Assembly (NCBI GenBank): GCA_963575745.1
Contig: CAUYUJ010015509.1
Span: forward strand, 266,676-304,175
DNA length: 37,500 bases
DNA from: Prorocentrum cordatum
Taxonomy: Eukaryota > Sar > Dinophyceae > Prorocentrales > Prorocentraceae
Direction of reading: 5' to 3'
The notes below the pieces were generated by a model, which was not told the origin of the DNA, did no database searches, and worked only from the letters and a program-made list of their open reading frames with translations. Positions 31,202 through 37,500 of the stretch are shown piece after piece (positions within the stretch are counted from its first letter, which is position 1; each line of letters starts with the position of its first letter). Made by a program: the position numbers and the translations under genes.

Positions 31202-31275
31202 GCTACTGCTGATGCTGCTGCTGCTGATGCTGCTGCTGATGATGATGATGATGACGACAAGGAGGAACAGGAGGA
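30950..31275 (+). repeat. GAT/GCT compound microsatellite
   Basis: Imperfect gatgatgctgatgatg, then (GCT)n at about 31167-31240 and GAT/GAG to 31275. It starts about 50 bp after the last recognised helicase exon. Confidence 0.9.
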
Positions 31276-32366
31276 GGACTCCTCACCCTCCTCCTCCACG
31301 GGCGGGCATGCTGGCTGTGGGCCCTGTTCCGTTTGGCCCTTGCGGAGAGGTTGTTCCCCCCACTCCTTCTGGCCGCCATGGGCCGTGCCCCCCCCCTCCT
31401 CCGGCATTCCGGCCTCAGCAAGATCGAGCCACGTCGCAACCAAGTCAAAGAGCAGCTTCTTCACTTTGATTGATTCCATCCCCGCCACGGCGCGGGGGGC
31501 GGCCCAGGGGGTCTCGGGACTCTCTTGAGACTCTTGTTGTGTGTTCTTGGGGGCTTTGGGGGGGCCTCCCTGGGTCCCTCGGGGCTTTTCGCAGGGCACC
31601 CTCTCAGGCCCTCTCGGAGACATCCTCATGCATCAGATGCCCATCGGACGCCGAACATAGGAGATGGCTCAAACTATTGGAAATAAACTCGAGCAACCTT
31701 GGGGCCGTTTTTGTGACCCCTTGGAGCCATGATGGAGCGCATCCTGGGCCCACGAGGACAAACTTGTATCATCTTGCAGGTATTCTGGGACTGCCTGGGG
31801 CCGCCGTGGAGCCATCGAGGGTCACCTTGGACGCGCTCACGACTCGGGGCTCCTTCGGTTCAAACCCGCGTGGATGACTTGGAGGGGTGAACCTGTCCCC
31901 GAAAAGAAATGAGGGGTGGTTTGTCATGGAAGAGCTGGCGTTGGAAACCACCTGCTCACAGAGCGCTGGTGGGGCTTGTGCCAGCTTCTGGCCAACTGGG
32001 GGGGGGCCTTGTTGCTTGTCCCGCTTCCCCTTGCTCTCGTGCCCCCTTTCGCCTCGTCCGCCCTGGTCGATCTCTTTTCAGGGTTGGTGGAACTGGCCAC
32101 AAGGCCTTCCAAGAAAGGGAGCACTCACATGTCTCTTCCGACGCGATGATGGGGAGCAGACGCCTGCAAACGAATTTCCAAACCATGCAATGGTCAGGGC
32201 AACTTATCCACCTTGGGTGGAGACGTGCGCGGGCGCGCAGAGCCAGAAACCCTGGTGGAGCGCACACAGTGACACACACACAAGCCTACACGCTAGTTCT
32301 CGACAGGGTGGCGCGCGGCGCCGCACTGTAGAGAGAGGGAGAGAGACAGAGTGATCTATAGATATG

Positions 32367-32408
<42 letters not shown>

Positions 32409-33400
32409 GAGAGAGAGGCAGAGAGAGAGAGAGAGAGAGAGAAACAGACCACAATAAAGGAAGAGAGACCATCTTTCCTGCCTGGCTTGGTTGCGACCCT
32501 GGCGGCCATCACCCACCGCGGGCACAATGATGCGCGTTAACCAGACCCCGCGTGGAGGCTACCTTGACTGGCACGGAGCGGTCATGGGATGGGCATTGGC
32601 CACACCGCGTTACGAATGCTGCCATGCTACCTCAACAAGGGGGCAACAGGATCAAACGAGTGCACACAAACTTGTCACGTCGGCGACCTAGGGGTGTCCA
32701 ACACGATCGCTGCGAATGTCAAGCCAAGACGTGCGGATCGGTATAGTCCTGGAGATTGACAGGACAAGACCCAATCGCAAGGGACCCAACACGAGCTCAG
32801 GCCAGCGTATTCTCGGATGTCCCAATCATAGAACGCGCACGCATCTACAGTTTGTCGTTGCAGGGGGCCAGCCTACCAGGGTGGGGCCAGTCTTTACACC
32901 AGGCGGTGTGTCGGGAGCGCTCGATATTATGTGCGGTTTTGTTGCTGGGGATGGAAGGCTCTCGTCCTCGTGCTGCTAGAGAAATGCCTGCCTCTGCATC
33001 AGTGCAACGGGTTCCTGGGGGGGGGGGCTTCGGGCCCTGCCTGCGAGCCCCGCGGCCTTCGGGAGGCACCTGAGGGACCCAAGACCGCAAGGTGGGTGGA
33101 GGCGAGGCGGAGCCGTCAGGGCGTTCTGGTGGCCCCTCCCTTTTCTGAAGTGCCCTCTCCTTTCAGCTTTCTGCCGGCGGGGCGAGGGTCGGTGCAGGCT
33201 GGCGCGGCGTCGACGCTCCGCACCTCCCAATCGCACCAACTCGCCGAGCACTTTTTCGGGTGTCTCGCGGCAGCGTGCTAAGCGGCGTGACGCAGGAAGT
33301 CGGGCGAAGAGTCGCGCGCGGCCGGCCCCAGTCACGCGGCGTGGGGCTGTTGGATCCGCCCGCATGACTCGCTGGGAGGCTGACGCGAGGGGAGCGGCGG
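31276..33400. other. No recognisable gene; probably intron
   Basis: Searched on both strands for the next helicase segment (KYLVLDEAD) without success. Contains CTTGG-type relics at about 31535-31620 and an (AT)n-(GA)n block at 32368-32443. Short open frames show no recognised domain. Confidence 0.5.
32368..32443 (+). repeat. (AT)n then (GA)n microsatellite
   Basis: About 17 AT dinucleotides (32370-32404), a gacagagagagaggcaga transition, then (GA)n. Confidence 0.95.
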
Positions 33401-33410
33401 GAACCGCCAA

Positions 33411-33482
33411 AGCACACGCACACGCACACGCACACGCACACGCACCCGCACACGCACACGCACACGCCCACGCACCCGCACC
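33411..33482 (+). repeat. (CACACG)n microsatellite
   Basis: cacacgcacacg hexamers with cacccg variants; the reverse complement of the GTGTGC type seen at 28003. Confidence 0.95.
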
Positions 33483-33544
33483 ATATCCTTGTTCCTTATT
33501 ATTATATACCCCCACCTACCTCGTATTCCGGCCGATAGTAACCC

Positions 33545-33875
33545 GATCCGGGACCTCCCATCCGGACTGTAAAACATCAATACAAAGTGGCAGTTTTTCT
33601 TCTCAACGTCGTCTTTCTTGTCGTCGACGATGCGAAAAGCGTGAGAGGAATGGGACGCGGCGCACATCGCGCGCGGCAGTCAACCTGGGCCCGCCCATCC
33701 TGACTGTAAAAAATCAATACAAAGTCTTTGCTGTGTCCTCTCAGCATGGCCTGCCTTGTCGCCGACGGTGCGACATATGTGGCAGCCATGGGACGCGGCG
33801 CACATCGCGCGCGGCCGTCAATCTGGGCCCGCCCATCCTGACTGTAAACAATCAATACAAAGTCTCTGTTTTTTC
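33545..33875. repeat. ~130-bp diverged tandem units (about 2.5 copies)
   Basis: Shared landmarks: cccatcc.gactgtaaa.atcaatacaaagt near 33558, 33696 and 33834; tct(c)agc.tggcctgccttgtcg; and gggacgcggcgcacatcgcg near 33652 and 33790. A further copy, with the same landmarks, lies at 35655-35800 beyond the 90-bp array. Confidence 0.85.
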
Positions 33876-33974
33876 CCAACCATCCTGTGGTGTTGGGTCC
33901 TCGTTTTGAAGAGACGGCGCCCCGCGTTCCTCACCTCCTCCTCCTCACCTCCTCCTCCTCCCCCCCCTCCCTCC

Positions 33975-34122
<148 letters not shown>

Positions 34123-34125
34123 CAC

Positions 34126-35605
34126 CGATTTCGGCACACCCCTCACACGTTTCGTGGCCCCATAGGGAGCTCCACCGAAGGCCCCAGTGGCAGGGTCCGC
34201 ATGCCTCCCCACCACCCATTTCGGCACACCCCTCACACGTTTCGTGGCCCCATAGGGAGCTCCACCGAAGGCCCCAGTGGCAGGGTCCGCATGCCTCCCC
34301 ACCACCCATTTCGGCACACCCCTCACACGTTTCGTGGCCCCATAGGGAGCTCCACCGAAGGCCCCAGTGGCAGGGTCCGCATGCCTCCCCACCACCCATT
34401 TCGGCACACCCCTCACACGTTTCGTGGCCCCATAGGGAGCTCCACCGAAGGCCCCAGTGGCAGGGTCCGCATGCCTCCCCACCACCCATTTCGGCACACC
34501 CCTCACACGTTTCGTGGCCCCATAGGGAGCTCCACCGAAGGCCCCAGTGGCAGGGTCCGCATGCCTCCCCACCACCCATTTCGGCACACCCCTCACACGT
34601 TTCGTGGCCCCATAGGGAGCTCCACCGAAGGCCCCAGTGGCAGGGTCCGCATGCCTCCCCACCACCCATTTCGGCACACCCTCACACGTTTCGTGGCCCC
34701 ATAGGGAGCTCCACCGAAGGCCCCAGTGGCAGGGTCCGCATGCCTCCCCACCACCCATTTCGGCACACCCCTCACACGTTTCGTGGCCCCATAGGGAGCT
34801 CCACCGAAGGCCCCAGTGGCCTGGTTCGCATGCCTCCCCACCACCCATTTCGGCACACCCCTCACACGTTCGTGGCCCCACGAGGAGCTCCACCGAAGGC
34901 CCCAGTGGCGCCGCACACACCCAGGCACACCCCTCACACGTTTCGTGGCCCCATAGGGAGCTCCACCGAAGGCCCCAGTGGCTGGGTCCGCATGCCTCCC
35001 CACACCCATTTCGGCACACCCCTCACACGTTTCGTGGCCCCATAGGGAGCTCCACCGAAGGCCCCAGTGGCTGGGTCGCATGCCTCCCCACCACCCATTT
35101 CGGCACACCCCTCACACGTTTCGTGGCCCCATAGGGAGCTCCACCGAAGGCCCCAGTGGCCTGGTTCGTATGCCTCCCCAACACCCATTTCGGCACATCC
35201 CTCACACGTTTCGTGGCCCCATGGGGATTTCCACTGAAGGCCCCAGTGACTGGGTTCGCATGCGCCCCCACACCCATTTCGGCACACCCCTCACACGTTT
35301 CGTGGCACCATAGGGAGCTCCACCGAAGGCCCCAGTGGCTGCGTTCGCATGCCGCCCCCACACCAATTTCGGCACACCCCTCACACGTTTCGTGGCCCCA
35401 CAGGGAGCTCCACCGAAGGCCCCAGTGGTTGCGTTCGCATGCCGCCCCCACACCAACTTCGGTGCACCCCTCACACGTTTCGTGGCCCCATAAGGATCTC
35501 CACCGAAGGCCCCAGTGGCAACGTTCGCATGCCGCCCCCACACCCATTTCGGCACCCCTCAAACGGTTCGTGGCCCCATAGGGAGATCCACCGAAGACGG
35601 TATTC
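34126..35605. repeat. 90-bp minisatellite, about 17 copies
   Basis: Core atttcggcacacccctcaca, then cgtttcgtggccccatagggagctccaccgaaggccccagtgg-type sequence. The cgtttcgtggc landmark recurs every 90 bp from about 34150 to 35563. The first six or seven units look identical; later ones carry substitutions, small deletions and one truncated unit near 34915. Because 90 is a multiple of three, frames on both strands stay open (e.g. 30-residue TPHTFRGPIGSSTEGPSG repeats). With no start context, no codon-biased substitutions and frame-changing indels in the later units, I treat it as non-coding. Confidence 0.95.
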
Positions 35606-35654
35606 ACACCAGCATTACTCACAGTTGCATATGGTTGGGTCCTTCGCCAGGCTA

Positions 35655-35800
35655 ATTTCTCTCAGCGTGGCCTGCCTTGCCGCCGACGGTGCGAAATATG
35701 TGGCAGCAGTGGGACGCGGCGCACATGGCGCGCGGACGTCCATGCGGGCTGCGGGCCCTCCCATCCTGAATGCGAAAAAAACGATACAGAGTTGCCGTAG
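35655..35800. repeat. ~130-bp diverged unit, distal copy
   Basis: ttctctcagcgtggcctgcc, gccgacggtgcgaaatatgt, gggacgcggcgcacatggcg and cccatcctgaatgcgaaaaa follow the order of the units at 33690-33875. It abuts the TAC tract, as those units abut the (ATC)n tract. Confidence 0.85.
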
Positions 35801-35843
35801 TACTAGTAGTACTACTACTACTACTATTACTACTACTACCACC

Positions 35844-35923
<80 letters not shown>

Positions 35924-36155
35924 GGCTACTACTACGACTACGACTACGACTACCACTACCACTACCACTACCACTACCACTGCCACTACCACTACCACTA
36001 CCACTACCACTACCACTACTACAACAACTATTACTATTACTACTACTACCACTACCACCACTACTACTACTACTACTACTGCTACTACTACTACTACTGC
36101 TACTACTACTACGACTACTACCACTACCTCTACTACTACTACCACCACCACCACC

Positions 36156-36202
<47 letters not shown>

Positions 36203-36246
36203 GACTACTACTACTACTACTACTACTTGTACTGTACTGCTGCTTG

Positions 36247-36296
<50 letters not shown>

Positions 36297-36533
36297 GTAC
36301 CCTGTGATTGCTATTGGTAATAGTTCCTCTACGACTACTAATACTATTACTCCTGCCACTACTCCTACTAGTGCTACTACTACCACGACGACTACTACTA
36401 CTACTACGACGACGACTACTACTGCTATTGCGACTGCTACTACTACTACTGCTGCTACAACTTGGGTTCCCCCTCTTCCTCCTCCTCCTCGTATTATTAG
36501 TACTATTGCAACGGCTACAACAATTACACCTGG

Positions 36534-36569
<36 letters not shown>

Positions 36570-36570
36570 G

Positions 36571-36628
<58 letters not shown>

Positions 36629-36721
36629 ATACGACTGCTGCCGCTACTGCTGCTACTGCTAATAGTAACATTACTAACGCTACTACTCGTATTACTAGTG
36701 CTACTAGTACCATTAGTACGG

Positions 36722-36752
<31 letters not shown>

Positions 36753-36772
36753 CACTACTACTACTACTACTA

Positions 36773-36816
<44 letters not shown>

Positions 36817-37097
36817 GCTGCTACTACTACTACTACTACTACTACTACTAGTACTACTGCTACTACTACTACGACCTCTACTACTACTTCTCCTGCTACT
36901 ACTCGTTCTGCACATTGTACTACCAATGGCATTACTACGAATCTAGCAGTACTACATGTATTACTAGTACGTATGGTTCCATAGTGCTACTACTCGGTAC
37001 TACTATTCGTACGACTACTTGTACTACCTGTAGTAGTTCTGCCTATACTACTCGTACGATTACTCGTACTACTAGTACTACTAGCTATTCGTATCCC

Positions 37098-37143
<46 letters not shown>

Positions 37144-37180
37144 TACTACTACTACTACTACCACTACTACTACTACTACT

Positions 37181-37222
<42 letters not shown>

Positions 37223-37338
37223 GACTACGACACGACTACGACTACGACTACGACGAGACTCCTACTACTATACTTCTACTACTGCTTACTACTACTTACT
37301 ACTACACTACTACTACCACTACCACTTACCACTACCAC

Positions 37339-37380
<42 letters not shown>

Positions 37381-37500
37381 GAGTACTACTACAGGAGCTA
37401 CAACAACAACTACTACTCCTACTACTACTACTACTACTACTAGTATTCCTACTCCTACTCATACTCCTCCTCCTACTACTAGTATTACTACTACTACTAC
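35801..37500 (+). repeat. Compound TAC/CTA trinucleotide tract, continuing past the window
   Basis: About 1.7 kb of TAC triplets with CAC, GAC and TGC variants and short non-repeat interludes (about 36300-36530, 36880-37080). Near 37339-37381 it flips to (GTA)n, making a large inverted repeat. Poly-Thr/poly-Leu and poly-Val open frames here are artefacts. Confidence 0.95.

Noticed and set aside
31835-31880. tRNA T-arm-like word ggttcaaaccc
   Set aside because: No pairing T stem and no acceptor, D or anticodon arms at the proper distances.
34126-35605. CRISPR-like array
   Set aside because: The unit is a continuous 90-bp tandem repeat without variable spacers, in eukaryotic DNA.
35349-36984. 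Poly-Thr, poly-Leu or poly-Val proteins at the window end
   Set aside because: Pure trinucleotide repeat translation; all phases of the TAC tract are open.

Overview
The window looks like nuclear DNA of a dinoflagellate. It is GC-rich and dominated by long trinucleotide tracts, pentamer/decamer arrays and several families of 60-130 bp tandem repeats. The one clearly recognisable host gene is cut into small exons (about 40-120 bp) by introns of 0.7-10 kb. Most of its inferred 5' splice sites are GC or GA rather than GT, and acceptors read AG|G, as is known for dinoflagellates. The genus cannot be fixed from sequence alone.

Host gene, + strand, about 7377-30900 and continuing beyond the window: a DED1/DDX3-type DEAD-box RNA helicase. 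Six exons are strongly supported (21915-22025, 22686-22781, 26889-26994, 27867-27975 or 27984, 29386-29477, 30848-30900). They carry, in order, the segment before the Q motif, the Q motif, Walker A (AQTGSGKT), PTREL, the GG segment and TPGR. Two more exons are tentative: a glycine-rich one at 7377-7464 and one at 11846-11888 resembling the Ded1 'N..LE..FG' segment. All eight join in compatible phase to about 232 residues. The DEAD motif (II) and helicase domain 2 are not in the window.

Mobile DNA: the large intron 11889-21914 holds a decayed Ty1/copia LTR retrotransposon (about 12413-20692) with LTR remnants, a primer-binding site like those for initiator tRNA-Met, and broken gag, integrase, reverse transcriptase and RNase H in copia order. 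Its LTR contains a stretch resembling the dinoflagellate spliced leader. A small AT-rich element with about 28-bp terminal inverted repeats lies at 759-918.

Left arm (1-7300): a frame-broken minus-strand gene of unknown function (914-2149), one of whose introns seems to be essentially an (ATC)n microsatellite; a TTGCN pentamer array (2605-3140); three blocks of a degenerate CTTGG-rich repeat; and a 0.4-kb tandem duplication (4685-5515). Middle (7960-9305): a diverged satellite of about 100 bp. Right arm (33.4-37.5 kb): a composite of diverged ~130-bp units, an (ATC)n tract, a 17-copy 90-bp minisatellite, another 130-bp unit, then about 1.7 kb of TAC-type repeat to the window end.

Most long open frames here are by-products of repeats with period divisible by three and are not annotated as genes. 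No operons, prokaryotic genes, tRNA, rRNA or CRISPR arrays were found.
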